From: Ramlibacter pallidus | Lineage (GTDB): Bacteria > Pseudomonadota > Gammaproteobacteria > Burkholderiales > Burkholderiaceae_C | Direction of reading: 5' to 3' | DNA: 64,000 nt | NCBI RefSeq assembly: GCF_015070875.1 | Contig: NZ_JADDIV010000003.1 | Location: 248,001-312,000, forward strand | Shown here: in pieces, positions 17,841 to 26,713 of the stretch | Layout of the letters: each line of letters begins with the position of its first letter | Position numbering within the stretch: the first letter of the stretch is position 1 | Position numbers and translations under genes: made by a program | The notes under the pieces: model-generated | Told to the model about the DNA's origin: nothing | Seen by the model: the letters and a program-made list of their open reading frames with translations, nothing else | The model's database searches: none

Positions 17841-19685
17841 ATGTCGTATCTCGTGCTCGCCCGGAAGTACCGGCCCAGGACCTTCTCGCAGATGGTCGGC
17901 CAGGAGCACGTGGTGCAGGCGCTGTCGAACGCGCTGGAGCAGCAGCGGCTGCACCATGCCTACCTCTTCACCGGCACGCGCGGCGTCGGCAAGACCACCG
18001 TCTCGCGGATCCTGGCCAAGTCGCTGAACTGCCAGGGGGCAGACGGCAACGGCGGCATCACCTCCGCGCCGTGCGGCGTCTGCCAGGCCTGCACGGACAT
18101 CGACAGTGGCCGCTTCGTCGACTACACCGAGCTCGATGCCGCCTCCAACCGGGGCGTCGACGAGGTGCAGTCGCTGCTGGAGCAGGCCGTCTACAAGCCG
18201 GTGCAGGGTCGCTTCAAGGTCTTCATGATCGACGAGGTGCACATGCTCACGGGGCACGCGTTCAATGCGATGCTCAAGACGCTGGAAGAGCCGCCCGAGT
18301 ACCTGAAGTTCGTGCTGGCCACGACCGACCCGCAGAAGGTCCCCGTGACCGTGCTGTCACGCTGCCTGCAGTTCAACCTGCGTCCGATGGCGCCGGAGAC
18401 GGTGCAGGAACACCTGGCGCGCGTGCTCGAGGCCGAGGCCGTGCCCGCCGACGCGCAGGCGCTGCGCCTGCTCTCGCGTGCCGCGCGCGGTTCCATGCGG
18501 GACGCGCTTTCGCTCACCGACCAGGCGATCGCCTTCGGCGGCGGCCAGCTGCAGGAAACCGCCGTGCGCCAGATGCTGGGCAGCGTCGATCGCAGCCACG
18601 TGTTCCGCCTGGTCGAGGCGCTGGCGCAAGGCGATGGCAAGTCGGTGGTGGAGACGTCCGAAGCACTGCGGGTGCATGGCCTGTCCGCCGGCGCGGCGCT
18701 GGAGGAAATGAGCCTGGTGCTGCAGCGGATGGCCGTGCTGCAGGCGGTGCCGGAAGCGGCCGACTCGACGGACGACGAAGGCGCCACTATTGCGCGCCTC
18801 GCGGCCGCGATGCCGGCTGACGAAACGCAGCTCCTCTACAGCATCTGCCTGCACGGGCGGGCCGAACTGGGGCTGGCGCCGGACGAATACTCGGCGTTGA
18901 CGATGGTGCTGCTGCGGCTGCTGGCGTTCAAGCCTTCGGCGGCTCGCGGCGAACCTGTCGCATCGCCGGAAAAAAAAACTCTGAATGAGCCGCAACCGGC
19001 GGTGGTGCCGGTTGCGCGACGTCCCGCGGCACCCGCGCCAACGCCTGCTGCCGTCGCTGCGGCGGTTCCCGCACCGGCCCCGGCGCAGCCCGCCCGTCCT
19101 GTCACGGCGCCAGCTCCCGTGGCTGCGCGTCCCACGGCCCCTCCCGGCCACGTGCTCCCCGTCGTCGAGCCACGCCAGCCGCTGCGCCCGCAGCCCGCGA
19201 ACCGGGCGACCGGCGACGTCATGGGCGTGCCGGTGCGCGTGCCGCCGGAGCCGGCGCGCGAAGCCGCGGCCGCCGTGCCCAGCGTCACGCCCACGCCGGA
19301 AGGCGACTTCTGGCAGCAGACGGTGCAGCAGCTGGTCGAACGCGAAGCGGTCACGGCACTGGTGCGCGAACTCGCGCTGCAGGCGCAGCTGGTCGGCCGC
19401 GACGAAGGCCACTGGATGCTGCGCGTCGAGCGCGAGTCGCTCAACCAGCCCGCCAGCCGGGACCGCCTGCGCGCCGCGCTGCAGGCCGCCGGCCACGCCG
19501 TCGAGATCAGCGTGGAAGTGGGTCCCATCACCGACAGTCCCGCGCGCCGCAATGCCCAGGCAGCGGCGCTGCGGCAGCAGGCCGCCGAACAGATCATCCT
19601 GAACGATCCGTTCGTGCAGCAGATGCAGCGTGACTTTGGGGCGAAAATCGTCCCCGGCAGCATCAAACCGATCGCAAAACAGTAG
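17841..19685 (+). CDS. dnaX: DNA polymerase III subunits tau/gamma
   Basis: This is the clamp-loader ATPase and replisome organiser; tau has 614 residues. The AAA+ domain has Walker [10 protein letters not shown] (45-53), a four-Cys zinc module (NCQGADG...CGVCQAC, about 63-88), DE-box MIDEVHML and the SRC motif (VLSRCLQF). A Pro/Ala-rich linker (about 390-500) follows, then tau-specific domain V ([16 protein letters not shown]). At codons 377-379 there is a run of nine A followed by a -1 stop and a stable hairpin, so a 382-residue gamma form is expected from frameshifting (see separate entry). ybaB and recR follow closely, the standard dnaX-ybaB-recR order. Confidence 0.97.
   Translation: MSYLVLARKYRPRTFSQMVGQEHVVQALSNALEQQRLHHAYLFTGTRGVGKTTVSRILAKSLNCQGADGNGGITSAPCGVCQACTDIDSGRFVDYTELDAASNRGVDEVQSLLEQAVYKPVQGRFKVFMIDEVHMLTGHAFNAMLKTLEEPPEYLKFVLATTDPQKVPVTVLSRCLQFNLRPMAPETVQEHLARVLEAEAVPADAQALRLLSRAARGSMRDALSLTDQAIAFGGGQLQETAVRQMLGSVDRSHVFRLVEALAQGDGKSVVETSEALRVHGLSAGAALEEMSLVLQRMAVLQAVPEAADSTDDEGATIARLAAAMPADETQLLYSICLHGRAELGLAPDEYSALTMVLLRLLAFKPSAARGEPVASPEKKTLNEPQPAVVPVARRPAAPAPTPAAVAAAVPAPAPAQPARPVTAPAPVAARPTAPPGHVLPVVEPRQPLRPQPANRATGDVMGVPVRVPPEPAREAAAAVPSVTPTPEGDFWQQTVQQLVEREAVTALVRELALQAQLVGRDEGHWMLRVERESLNQPASRDRLRAALQAAGHAVEISVEVGPITDSPARRNAQAAALRQQAAEQIILNDPFVQQMQRDFGAKIVPGSIKPIAKQ
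18969..19016 (+). promoter_or_regulatory. Programmed -1 frameshift signal in dnaX
   Basis: Nine A residues (18970-18978) span GAA AAA AAA ACT in the zero frame. Slipping back one base gives AAC TCT GAA TGA, stopping at 18986-18988 and yielding a 382-residue gamma-like product. A perfect 10-bp hairpin (18991-19000 with 19007-19016, 6-nt loop) starts 12 nt after the A run. Slippery run, early -1 stop and downstream stem match the layout of E. coli dnaX; transcriptional slippage, as in Thermus, is also possible. Confidence 0.8.
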
Positions 19686-19696
19686 AGAGATCCATC

Positions 19697-20020
19697 ATGT
19701 TCAACAAGGGACAGCTGGCCGGCCTGATGAAGCAGGCGCAGGCGATGCAGGACAACCTGAAGAAGGCCCAGGAGGAACTCGCCACCATCGAGGTGAGCGG
19801 CGAGTCCGGCGCCGGCCTGGTGAAGGTGGTCATGACCTGCAAGCACGACGTCAAGCGCGTCACCATCGACCCGAGCCTGCTCGGCGAGGACAAGGACATG
19901 CTGGAAGACCTGGTCGCCGCCGCGTTCAACGCCGCGGTGCGCAAGGCGGAAGAGACCAGCCAGGAGAAGATGGGCAAGCTGACCGCGGGTCTTCCCCCGG
20001 GCATGAAGCTGCCCTTCTAA
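19697..20020 (+). CDS. ybaB: YbaB/EbfC family nucleoid-associated protein
   Basis: This 107-residue DNA-binding dimer bends DNA and has loose sequence preference. It opens [20 protein letters not shown] with the amphipathic N-terminal helix of the family, followed by [22 protein letters not shown] strands and a C-terminal helix ending in PPGMKLPF, the conserved tail. AGAGAG lies just upstream of the ATG. It is 11 nt after dnaX and 9 nt before recR, and the conserved neighbourhood suggests a role linked to replication or recombination. Confidence 0.95.
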   Translation: MFNKGQLAGLMKQAQAMQDNLKKAQEELATIEVSGESGAGLVKVVMTCKHDVKRVTIDPSLLGEDKDMLEDLVAAAFNAAVRKAEETSQEKMGKLTAGLPPGMKLPF

Positions 20021-20029
20021 AGCGCGCGC

Positions 20030-20623
20030 TTGGCCGAACCTTCCCTCCAGTCGCTGGTCGAGGCGCTGCGGCGCCTGCCCGGGGTGGGCCTCAAGTCCGC
20101 CTCGCGCATGGCCTTCCACATGCTGCAGCACGACCGCGAGGGCGCGCACGTGCTCGCGCGCGCGCTGGAGCAGGCGGCCACGCGCGTGCGCCACTGCAGC
20201 GAGTGCCACACCTTCACCGAGGACGAGGTGTGCGCCACCTGCCGCAGCCCGCAGCGGGACCGCAGCAAGTTGTGCGTGGTGGAGACGCCGGCCGACCAGG
20301 CTGCGCTGGAGCGGACGCAGGCCTTCAACGGCCTGTACTTCGTGCTGATGGGGAAGCTGAGCCCGCTGGATGGCATCGGCCCCAAGGACATCGGCCTGGA
20401 AAAGCTCTTTGCCCGCGCCACCACCGGTGAGGTGCAGGAGGTGATCCTGGCCACCAACTTCACCGCCGAAGGCGAGGCCACGGCGCACGTGATCGCCGAA
20501 GCGCTCAAGCAGCGCGGATTGAAAGTGACCCGGCTGGCGCGCGGCGTGCCGGCCGGCAGCGAACTCGAATATGTGGATCTGGGGACCATCGCGCACGCGC
20601 TGGTGGACAGGAGGACGAAATGA
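20030..20623 (+). CDS. recR: Recombination mediator protein RecR
   Basis: This 197-residue partner of RecO/RecF loads RecA onto SSB-coated gaps. It has the N-terminal helix-hairpin-helix [20 protein letters not shown], the zinc finger [16 protein letters not shown] (about 57-72), the Toprim domain ([25 protein letters not shown]) and a C-terminal [18 protein letters not shown] tail with the Walker B-like end. TTG at 20030 is used because the family's first helix starts directly after it; no ATG fits. It overlaps the next gene by ATGA. Confidence 0.96.
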   Translation: MAEPSLQSLVEALRRLPGVGLKSASRMAFHMLQHDREGAHVLARALEQAATRVRHCSECHTFTEDEVCATCRSPQRDRSKLCVVETPADQAALERTQAFNGLYFVLMGKLSPLDGIGPKDIGLEKLFARATTGEVQEVILATNFTAEGEATAHVIAEALKQRGLKVTRLARGVPAGSELEYVDLGTIAHALVDRRTK

Positions 20624-21039
20624 GCTTGACTTACGCGCGCTTCACGGTGGCCTACTGGTGCGTGCTCGCGGCCGCGCTGCTGCCCTACGCCTGCACCTGG
20701 CTGGCCAAGTACCAGGGCTTCGGCAAGCCCCGCAGCCAGGGCGGCTACGACAACAACGAGCCGCGCGCCTGGCTCGCGCGCCAGGAAGGATGGAAGGCCC
20801 GTGCGAACGCCGCCCAGGCCAACAGCTTCGAATCGCTGCCCTTCTTCATCGGCGCGGTGATCATCGCCCACCAGCTCGGCGCCCCGCAGACGATGCTGGA
20901 CATCCTGGCGCTGCTTTACGTCACGCTGCGCATCATCTACATCGCCATGTACGTCGGCGGCATGGCGATGGTGCGCTCGGCGGTCTGGGCCGTCGCGCTG
21001 CTCGTGAACATCGGCATCCTGCTGATCGCCGTGCGCTAG
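20620..21039 (+). CDS. MAPEG family integral membrane protein
   Basis: This 139-residue protein has four predicted membrane helices. The first begins [20 protein letters not shown], and a conserved polar loop ([20 protein letters not shown], then [12 protein letters not shown]) follows. The NxxE/R-rich loop and ESLPFF are typical of MAPEG proteins, named for eicosanoid and glutathione metabolism; the bacterial role is mostly unknown. The start overlaps recR's stop (ATGA), so it is likely co-transcribed with the dnaX group. Confidence 0.85.
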   Translation: MSLTYARFTVAYWCVLAAALLPYACTWLAKYQGFGKPRSQGGYDNNEPRAWLARQEGWKARANAAQANSFESLPFFIGAVIIAHQLGAPQTMLDILALLYVTLRIIYIAMYVGGMAMVRSAVWAVALLVNIGILLIAVR

Positions 21040-21158
21040 GGCCGGCGCTTAGGTCGCCGCGTTACGTGGAAACCCGCACGGGGACAGTCCCGATGCGGCA
21101 GCGCAACACCGGCACTACCCTTGCGGCGTCCACAGAAGAAGACGTCCAGAGGTCCGCC

Positions 21159-22193
21159 ATGAAGAGAACACTCAGCCGCCGGCAGTTCACGCTGCTGGCC
21201 GCCGCCACGGTGGCCGCGCCCGCGCTGCGCGCCCAGGGCAAGCCGGAGAAGAGCAAGGTCGCCATCGCGGTCGGCGGCAAGGCCGCGTTCTACTACCTGC
21301 CCCTCACGATCTCCGAACAGCTCGGTTACTTCAAGGCCGAGGGCCTGGACGTCGAGATCTCCGATTTCGCGGGCGGCTCGCGTGCATTGCAGGCCGTCGT
21401 CGGCGGTTCGGCCGACGTGGTGAGCGGGGCCTACGAGCACACGATCAACCTGCAAAGCAAGAACCAGGTCTTCCAGTCTTTCGTGCTGCAGGGCCGCGCA
21501 CCGCAGATCGCGCTGGGCGTGTCGCCCAAGGCGATGCCCAACTACCGCTCGGTGGCGGACCTGCGCGGCAAGAAAATCGGTGTCTCGGCGCCCGGTTCGT
21601 CGACCAACATGGTGGCCAACCTGGTGCTCTCGCGCGCGGGCCTGAAGGCCAGCGACGTCAGCTTCATCGGCGTGGGCACTTCCGCCGGCGCTCTGGCCGC
21701 GCTGCGGTCCGGCCAGATCGACGCCATGAGCAACACCGACCCGGTGATGACCATGCTGGAGCAGAAGGGCGAGGTGCGCATCATCAGCGACACGCGCACC
21801 CTCAAGGGCACGCAGGAGGTCTTCGGCGGGCCCATGCCCGCGGCCTGCCTCTACGCCCCGCTGGAGTTCGTGCAGAAGAACCCGAACACCTGCCAGGCGC
21901 TGGCCAATGCCATCGTCCACGGCCTCAAGTGGCTGCAGACGGCGGGCCCGAGCGACATCATCAAGACGGTGCCCGAAAGCTACCTGCTCGGCGACCGCGC
22001 GCTGTACCTCGCGTCCTTCAACAAGGTGCGCGAGGCCATCGCGCTCGACGGCCTGCTGCCCGACGAAGGCGCGAAGACCGCGCTGAAGGCGCTGGCCAGC
22101 TTCGAGCCGACGGTGAAGCCGGACCGCATCGACCTGGGCAAGACCTACACCAACGACTTCGCGCGCCGCGCCAAAGAGAAGTTCAAGGCGTGA
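21159..22193 (+). CDS. NitT/TauT-type ABC transporter substrate-binding protein
   Basis: This 344-residue periplasmic binding protein has an N-terminus MKRTLSRRQFTLLAAATVAA that carries a twin-arginine motif (SRRQF), so Tat export is likely. The fold cues are those of SsuA/TauA/ThiY relatives: YYLPLTISEQLGYFKAEGLD near the start, GGSRALQAVVGGSADVVSGA, and GVSAPGSSTNMVANLVLSRA. The ligand (sulfonate, nitrate, pyrimidine precursor or an aromatic) cannot be told from sequence. It is followed by its ATPase (GTGA overlap) and permease (ATGA overlap). The gap upstream (21040-21158) should hold the operon promoter. Confidence 0.88.
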   Translation: MKRTLSRRQFTLLAAATVAAPALRAQGKPEKSKVAIAVGGKAAFYYLPLTISEQLGYFKAEGLDVEISDFAGGSRALQAVVGGSADVVSGAYEHTINLQSKNQVFQSFVLQGRAPQIALGVSPKAMPNYRSVADLRGKKIGVSAPGSSTNMVANLVLSRAGLKASDVSFIGVGTSAGALAALRSGQIDAMSNTDPVMTMLEQKGEVRIISDTRTLKGTQEVFGGPMPAACLYAPLEFVQKNPNTCQALANAIVHGLKWLQTAGPSDIIKTVPESYLLGDRALYLASFNKVREAIALDGLLPDEGAKTALKALASFEPTVKPDRIDLGKTYTNDFARRAKEKFKA

Positions 22194-23017
22194 GCGATCT
22201 TTTGGTGCCCGACGCGCTCGAGCTCCAGGACATCACCGTCACCTTCCGCTCCCGCGAGGAGCCGGACCAGCGCTACACCGCCGTGGCCCGCACCACGCTG
22301 CGCGTGGGCGCGGGCGAGTTCGTCTCGGTGGTGGGGCCCACGGGCTGCGGCAAGTCCACGCTGCTGAACGTCGGCGCCGGCCTGTTGCAGGCCTCCGGCG
22401 GCGAGGTGCGGGTGTTCGGCGAGCCGCTCACGGGCATCAACCGCCGCGCCGGCTACATGTTCCAGAGCGACGCGCTGATGCCGTGGCGCAGCGCGATCGA
22501 CAACGTGATGGTCGGCCTGCAGTACCGCGGCCTGCCCGACGCCGAAGCCCGCGCGCAGGCGCAGGCCTGGCTGGAACGCGTGGGGCTCGGCGAGTTCGGC
22601 GACCGCTATCCGCACCAGCTGTCCGGCGGCATGCGCAAGCGCACGGCGCTGGCGCAGGTCCTCGCGCTGGACCCGGACATCATCCTCATGGACGAACCCT
22701 TCAGCGCCCTGGACATCCAGACCCGGCAGCTGATGGAGAACGAGGTGCTGGACCTCTGGGCCGCCAAGCGGAAGGCGGTGCTGTTCATCACGCACGACCT
22801 CGATGAAGCCATCGCCATGAGCGACCGCGTCGTGGTGCTGTCGGCGGGACCCGGGACGCACCCGATCGGCGAGTTCGCGATCGACCTGCCGCGGCCGCGC
22901 GACGTGGCGGAGGTGCGCAGCCTGCCGCGCTTCGTCGAACTGCACAGCCAGATCTGGGCGGTGCTGCGCGACGAGGTGCTCAAGGGCTACGCGCAGCAGC
23001 TGAAGAAGGCCGCATGA
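22190..23017 (+). CDS. NitT/TauT-type ABC transporter ATP-binding protein
   Basis: This 275-residue ABC ATPase starts at a GTG overlapping the previous stop. Walker A GPTGCGKST (about 50), the Q-loop FQSDALMPWRS, signature LSGGMRKR, Walker B IILMDEPFSALD and the H-loop ITHDLDEA are all intact. The signature is followed by KRTALAQ rather than the commoner QR. The extended N-terminus (about 30 residues before the usual start, with LVPDALELQDITVTF) is seen in several SsuB/TauB relatives. It powers the importer formed with the flanking genes. Confidence 0.93.
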   Translation: MSDLLVPDALELQDITVTFRSREEPDQRYTAVARTTLRVGAGEFVSVVGPTGCGKSTLLNVGAGLLQASGGEVRVFGEPLTGINRRAGYMFQSDALMPWRSAIDNVMVGLQYRGLPDAEARAQAQAWLERVGLGEFGDRYPHQLSGGMRKRTALAQVLALDPDIILMDEPFSALDIQTRQLMENEVLDLWAAKRKAVLFITHDLDEAIAMSDRVVVLSAGPGTHPIGEFAIDLPRPRDVAEVRSLPRFVELHSQIWAVLRDEVLKGYAQQLKKAA

Positions 23018-23853
23018 GCAGCCGGTTCGCGCCGAACGACAGGAACCTGCGCGCCTGGCAGCTGGCCGTGGTGGTGGTGGTGCTCGCCACCTGGCACCTC
23101 GTGTCGCGCAACGAGCAATGGGCCTTCTTCCTCGGGGAACCCATCAAGGTGGCCGGGCGCATCTGGTCCTGGTTCGTGCCGATCGCGATCGAACCCAATG
23201 CGCTGTTCCCCGACGGCCTCTCGGGCCGCGCCGACATCTACACGCACCTGGGCGTGACGCTGCTGGAGACCGTGCTGGCGTTCGCCATCGGCACGCTGCT
23301 CGGGCTCGGTGTCGGACTGTGGCTGGCGCTCGCGCCGACCGCGAGCGCGATCTTCGACCCCTACATCAAGGCCATGAACTCGATGCCCCGGGTGATCCTG
23401 GCGCCGATCTTCGCGATGTGGTTCGGCCTGGGCATCTGGAGCAAGGTGGCGCTGGCCGTCACGCTGGTGTTCTTCATCGTCTTCTTCAACGTCTACCAGG
23501 GCGTGCGCGAGGTCAGCCCGGTGGTGCTGGCGAATGCGCGGATGCTGGGTGCGAACCAGAAGCAGCTGCTGCGCACCGTGTACCTGCCGAGCGCGACGAG
23601 CTGGGTGTTCTCCAGCCTGCACACGTCGGTGGGACTGGCCTTCGTCGGCGCGGTGGTCGGCGAGTACCTCGGCTCCGCCCGCGGTGTCGGCTACCTGATC
23701 CTGCAGGCGGAAGGCACCTTCGACGTGAACACGGTGTTCGCCGGCATCGTGGTGCTGACGGCTTTCGCGCTCGCGCTCGACGGATTGGTCGGCAAGATCG
23801 AGCGGCGGCTGATGAAGTGGCAGCCCAAGGCCGGCGAGACCGAGAAGCTCTGA
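23014..23853 (+). CDS. NitT/TauT-type ABC transporter permease
   Basis: This 279-residue inner-membrane permease has about six membrane segments. The coupling-helix motif EAA (region SPVVLANARMLGANQKQLLR) and family segments MNSMPRVILAPIFAMWFGLG and SLHTSVGLAFVGAVVGEYLG are clear. It starts within the ATPase stop (ATGA) and is the last gene of the operon, closed by a strong hairpin. Confidence 0.93.
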   Translation: MSSRFAPNDRNLRAWQLAVVVVVLATWHLVSRNEQWAFFLGEPIKVAGRIWSWFVPIAIEPNALFPDGLSGRADIYTHLGVTLLETVLAFAIGTLLGLGVGLWLALAPTASAIFDPYIKAMNSMPRVILAPIFAMWFGLGIWSKVALAVTLVFFIVFFNVYQGVREVSPVVLANARMLGANQKQLLRTVYLPSATSWVFSSLHTSVGLAFVGAVVGEYLGSARGVGYLILQAEGTFDVNTVFAGIVVLTAFALALDGLVGKIERRLMKWQPKAGETEKL

Positions 23854-23860
23854 GCCATGA

Positions 23861-23885
23861 AAAAGCGGCCCCAAGGGCCGCTTTT
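23861..23885. terminator. Bidirectional intrinsic terminator
   Basis: A GCGGCCC/GGGCCGC stem (23865-23881, 3-nt loop) has AAAA on its left and TTTT on its right. It can end both the ABC operon (plus) and the thrombospondin-3-repeat gene (minus). Confidence 0.88.
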
Positions 23886-23899
23886 GGCAGGTGCGAGGC

Positions 23900-24349
23900 T
23901 TAAGCCCGGCGGAAGTTGTCCGGGAAGCGGTCGCGCGCGTTGGCGATGCCGTCGCCGTCGCGGTCGCGGTCGACGCGGTTGGCGATGCCGTCGCCGTCGC
24001 GGTCGCCGTTCGGGCCGCCTCGCGCATGGCCGCGCGCCGGGATCAGCCGGTTGTTCGGCGCGGGGTCGCGTGCGTTGGCCACGCCGTCGCCGTCGCGGTC
24101 ACGGTCGTCGCGATCGGCGATGCCGTCGCGGTCCAGGTCGTTGGCGTGCCGCACGACGCGCGTCGGGTTCCAGCGGTTCGGGTTCGGGTCGCTGCGGTTG
24201 GCGATGCCGTCGCCGTCACGATCGCCGTCGTGGCGGTTCTGGATGCCGTCGCGGTCCAGGTCGCCGCGCGGGGGCAGCTGCTGCGCGTGGGCGGCGCCGA
24301 AAGCCATCAGGGATGCCGCCATCATGGCGCCGAGAACAGTCTTCTTCAT
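23900..24349 (-). CDS. Secreted protein with thrombospondin type 3-like Asp repeats
   Basis: This 149-residue exported protein has signal peptide MKKTVLGAMMAASLMAFGAAHAQ. The mature chain is almost entirely DxDxDG repeats (DLDRDGIQNRHDGDRDGDGI and several more), the calcium-binding pattern of thrombospondin type 3 repeats. It ends in RFPDNFRRA. GAGAGGTA precedes the ATG at 24349. It is a paralog of the next gene: the signal peptides and the C-terminal block (DGIxNARDxFPD) match. A calcium-dependent envelope or matrix role is inferred; no enzyme domain is present. The repeat DNA is itself near-tandem and could change length by slippage. Confidence 0.8.
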   Translation of the reverse strand: MKKTVLGAMMAASLMAFGAAHAQQLPPRGDLDRDGIQNRHDGDRDGDGIANRSDPNPNRWNPTRVVRHANDLDRDGIADRDDRDRDGDGVANARDPAPNNRLIPARGHARGGPNGDRDGDGIANRVDRDRDGDGIANARDRFPDNFRRA

Positions 24350-24461
24350 GTTCGTACCTCTCGAGTTGTCGATGGGTCCACTGTGCGGCAGCCTGCGTGC
24401 GCACCGCATCGGCCCCATGCTGTTAAGCAGGTCGGACCGGTCCTGCCCGGCATGAAACAGG

Positions 24462-24483
24462 AAAAGGGCCCCGAAGGGCCCTT
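24462..24483 (-). terminator. Intrinsic terminator of the second thrombospondin-3-repeat gene
   Basis: On the minus strand a GGGCCC/GGGCCC stem with flanking AAGG/CCTT pairs (24464-24483) is followed by TTTTCC. It lies directly downstream of the stop at 24505. Confidence 0.8.
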
Positions 24484-24504
24484 GTCGTTCAGGCTGCGCC
24501 TGGC

Positions 24505-25035
24505 TTAGCTGCGGCGGCGATCGTCCGGGAAGGCGTCGCGCGCGTTGCGGATGCCGTCGCCGTCGCGGTCACGGTCGTTGCGGTTGGCGATGCCATCGCG
24601 GTCGAGGTCGCCATTGGGTCCGAAGCGGTTGCCGCCGCGGTTGTTGTCGTAGCGGTTCGGCACGCCGTCGCCGTCGCGGTCGCGGTCGTAGCGATTGGCC
24701 ACGCCGTCGCCGTCACGGTCGCCCATGGGGCCGCGCCGTTCCCAGCCGCCGCCCACCAGCATCCATTCGCCGTTGCCGCGCTGCACCCAGCGGCGCTCCT
24801 GCCAGTCGTAGCCGTTGCGGGCCTGCACCCAGCGGCCCGGCACCCAGCTGTACTGGTTGCCGCGGAATTCCCAGTGGCCCGCGTCCCAGACATAGCCGGA
24901 GCGCGGAGCGGGCACGACTTCGTATTGCGGGGCCGGCGGCGCGACCGACACGATGGCCGTGTACTGCGCATTGGCAGCACCGAAGCCCATCAGCGAGGCA
25001 GCGAACACGGCACCCATGATTGCTTTGCTTTTCAT
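24505..25035 (-). CDS. Secreted protein with YxWxPGRW-type repeats and thrombospondin type 3-like repeats
   Basis: This 176-residue exported protein has signal peptide MKSKAIMGAVFAASLMGFGAANAQ. Residues 40-100 hold aromatic units (GYVWDAGHWEFRGNQYSWVP and WVQARNGYDWQERRWVQ), like the YXWQ/BcpO-type repeats of small envelope proteins. The rest is DRDGDGxxNRYD repeats with Asp ligands. AGGAG lies 7 nt before the ATG. It is a paralog of the gene at 23900 with an added aromatic module. The two genes are adjacent, on the same strand, each with its own terminator, consistent with a local duplication. Confidence 0.8.
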   Translation of the reverse strand: MKSKAIMGAVFAASLMGFGAANAQYTAIVSVAPPAPQYEVVPAPRSGYVWDAGHWEFRGNQYSWVPGRWVQARNGYDWQERRWVQRGNGEWMLVGGGWERRGPMGDRDGDGVANRYDRDRDGDGVPNRYDNNRGGNRFGPNGDLDRDGIANRNDRDRDGDGIRNARDAFPDDRRRS

Positions 25036-25152
25036 GCATCTACTCCTTGGATTGGAACGTTCTGACTATGGCGGGCCCCTATGGGCCGACGCATCGGAGC
25101 AGAGCCGTTAATCCCGTGGGAGTTGTCCTGCGTGAAGAGGAGGCGGACACAA

Positions 25153-25177
25153 CTGGACGTGCGCCGTACACGTCCAG
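25153..25177 (-). terminator. Perfect hairpin downstream of mltD
   Basis: A 9-bp stem CTGGACGTG/CACGTCCAG with a 7-nt loop lies 25-50 nt beyond the mltD stop on the minus strand. The following sequence is only weakly T-rich (TTGTGTCC), so it may be a modest terminator or an RNA 3'-end stabiliser. Confidence 0.45.
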
Positions 25178-25201
25178 CGTGATTTCTTTACGTGCGAAGG
25201 C

Positions 25202-26713
25202 TCAGCGGCGCTTCTGCTGCACGATCACCGGCCGGCGCACCGGCGCCTTCGTCGCGGCGCGCACGGGGGAGCCGGCGCGGGCGCGAATGGTGCCGGTCCG
25301 GGCCGAACCGCGCACCGGCAGGTGCAGGATGACCTGCTGGCCGGCCTTGAAGACGGAGGCGGCACCGACGTCGTTCCAGTCGGCGACTTGCGACGCGCTG
25401 AGCTTGTAGCGGTGCGCGATGCTGGCCACGGTGTCGCGCTTGCCGGCGCGGACCACGGTGCGGCGCGTCACCATCTCCGGGGCCAGGCTCAGCTGGCCGT
25501 TGTCCGCCAGGTGGCTGGTGACGTCGACGTGCGTGCCCTTGCGCGGCACGATCAGCACCGAGCCGGACTTGATCAGCATGCGCGGCGGGATGGTGTTGAC
25601 GGCGCGCAGGTCGCCTTCGCTCATGCCGACGCGGCGCGCCGCCTCGGACACGCTCATGGTGGAAGGCGCGCTCCAGGCCGTCCAGCTGGCGTACTTGCCG
25701 TCGTTGTAGGCGTCGAAGTTGCGCTTGAAGACCGTGGCGTTGTCCCAGGGCAGCAGGATCTGGGGCGTGCCCGCGGCCAGGATGACCGGGCGGTTCAACT
25801 GCGGATTGAGCGCCTTGAAGTCGTCGAGCGGCACGTCGGCCAGCTTGGCCGCCAGTTCCACGTCCATGTCGCGCGTGAGCGTGACGGACTGGAAGTACGG
25901 GTGGTTGTCGATGGCCGGCAGTTCGGCGCGGAACTGCTCGGGGTTGCCCACGATGTTCTTCACGGCCTGCAGCTTGGGCACGTAGTTGCGCGTCTCGTCG
26001 GGCATGTTCAGGTCCCAGTACGAGGTGCCGAGGCCGGCGCGCTGGTTGCGCTGGATGGCGCGGCCCACGTTGCCTTCGCCCCAGTTGTACGCGGCCAGCG
26101 CCAGGTGCCAGTCGCCGAACATGCCGTGCAGCCGCTGCAGGTAGTCCAGCGCCGCGCGGGTGGAGGCCAGCACGTTGCGGCGGTCGTCGCGGAAGAAGTT
26201 CTGCTTCAGGTCGAAGTCCTTGCCCGTCGCGGGCATGAACTGCCACATGCCGGCGGCGCGCGCGCTGGAGACGGCCTGCGGGTTGAATGCGCTCTCGATG
26301 AAGGGCAGCAGCGCCAGTTCGCTCGGCATGTTGCGGCGCTCGAGTTCCTCGACGATGTGGAACAGGTACTTGCGCGAGCGGTCCGTCATGCGCTGGATGT
26401 AGTCCGGCCGGGTGGCGTACCACTGCTCCTGGCGGCGCACGTGGTCGTTCTCCAGGTTCGGCATCTTGTAGCCGTTGCGGATGCGCTGCCACAGGTCCGG
26501 CGGCGGCTGCAGCGACGTCACCGTCTGCGAGCTCAGCTCCGAAGGCTGGATCGCGCTCAGCGGGCCCGAGGGAATGACCGAGGGCGGCGCCGCTTCGGCC
26601 GCCTTGCGCTCCCCGTCCTGCACGGTGGCCTGCGTCCCGGCCGGGCCCATGGTGGTCGCGCAGCCGGCCAGGGCCAGCAGGGCGGTGAGGGCGAGCAGCT
26701 TGTACTTCTTCAT
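25202..26713 (-). CDS. mltD: Membrane-bound lytic murein transglycosylase D (lipoprotein, LysM)
   Basis: This 503-residue lipoprotein cleaves peptidoglycan glycan strands to 1,6-anhydro products. Signal peptide and lipobox: LLALTALLALAGCA. The SLT domain (about 135-260) has ELALLPFIESAFNP with the catalytic Glu, AAGMWQFMPATG and ALAAYNWGEGNVGRAI. LysM-like modules follow (MSVSEAARRVGMSEGDLRAV; RDTVASIAHRYKLSASQVAD), then a basic tail rich in Arg/Pro. The ATG at 26713 overlaps gloB's stop (ATGA), the common gloB-mltD arrangement in these bacteria. Confidence 0.93.
   Translation of the reverse strand: MKKYKLLALTALLALAGCATTMGPAGTQATVQDGERKAAEAAPPSVIPSGPLSAIQPSELSSQTVTSLQPPPDLWQRIRNGYKMPNLENDHVRRQEQWYATRPDYIQRMTDRSRKYLFHIVEELERRNMPSELALLPFIESAFNPQAVSSARAAGMWQFMPATGKDFDLKQNFFRDDRRNVLASTRAALDYLQRLHGMFGDWHLALAAYNWGEGNVGRAIQRNQRAGLGTSYWDLNMPDETRNYVPKLQAVKNIVGNPEQFRAELPAIDNHPYFQSVTLTRDMDVELAAKLADVPLDDFKALNPQLNRPVILAAGTPQILLPWDNATVFKRNFDAYNDGKYASWTAWSAPSTMSVSEAARRVGMSEGDLRAVNTIPPRMLIKSGSVLIVPRKGTHVDVTSHLADNGQLSLAPEMVTRRTVVRAGKRDTVASIAHRYKLSASQVADWNDVGAASVFKAGQQVILHLPVRGSARTGTIRARAGSPVRAATKAPVRRPVIVQQKRR

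Noticed and set aside
23900-24730. Regularly spaced short repeats that might suggest a CRISPR array
   Set aside because: They are the codons of Asp-rich thrombospondin-3-like repeats inside two reading frames; spacers are not unique and repeat length is not constant.
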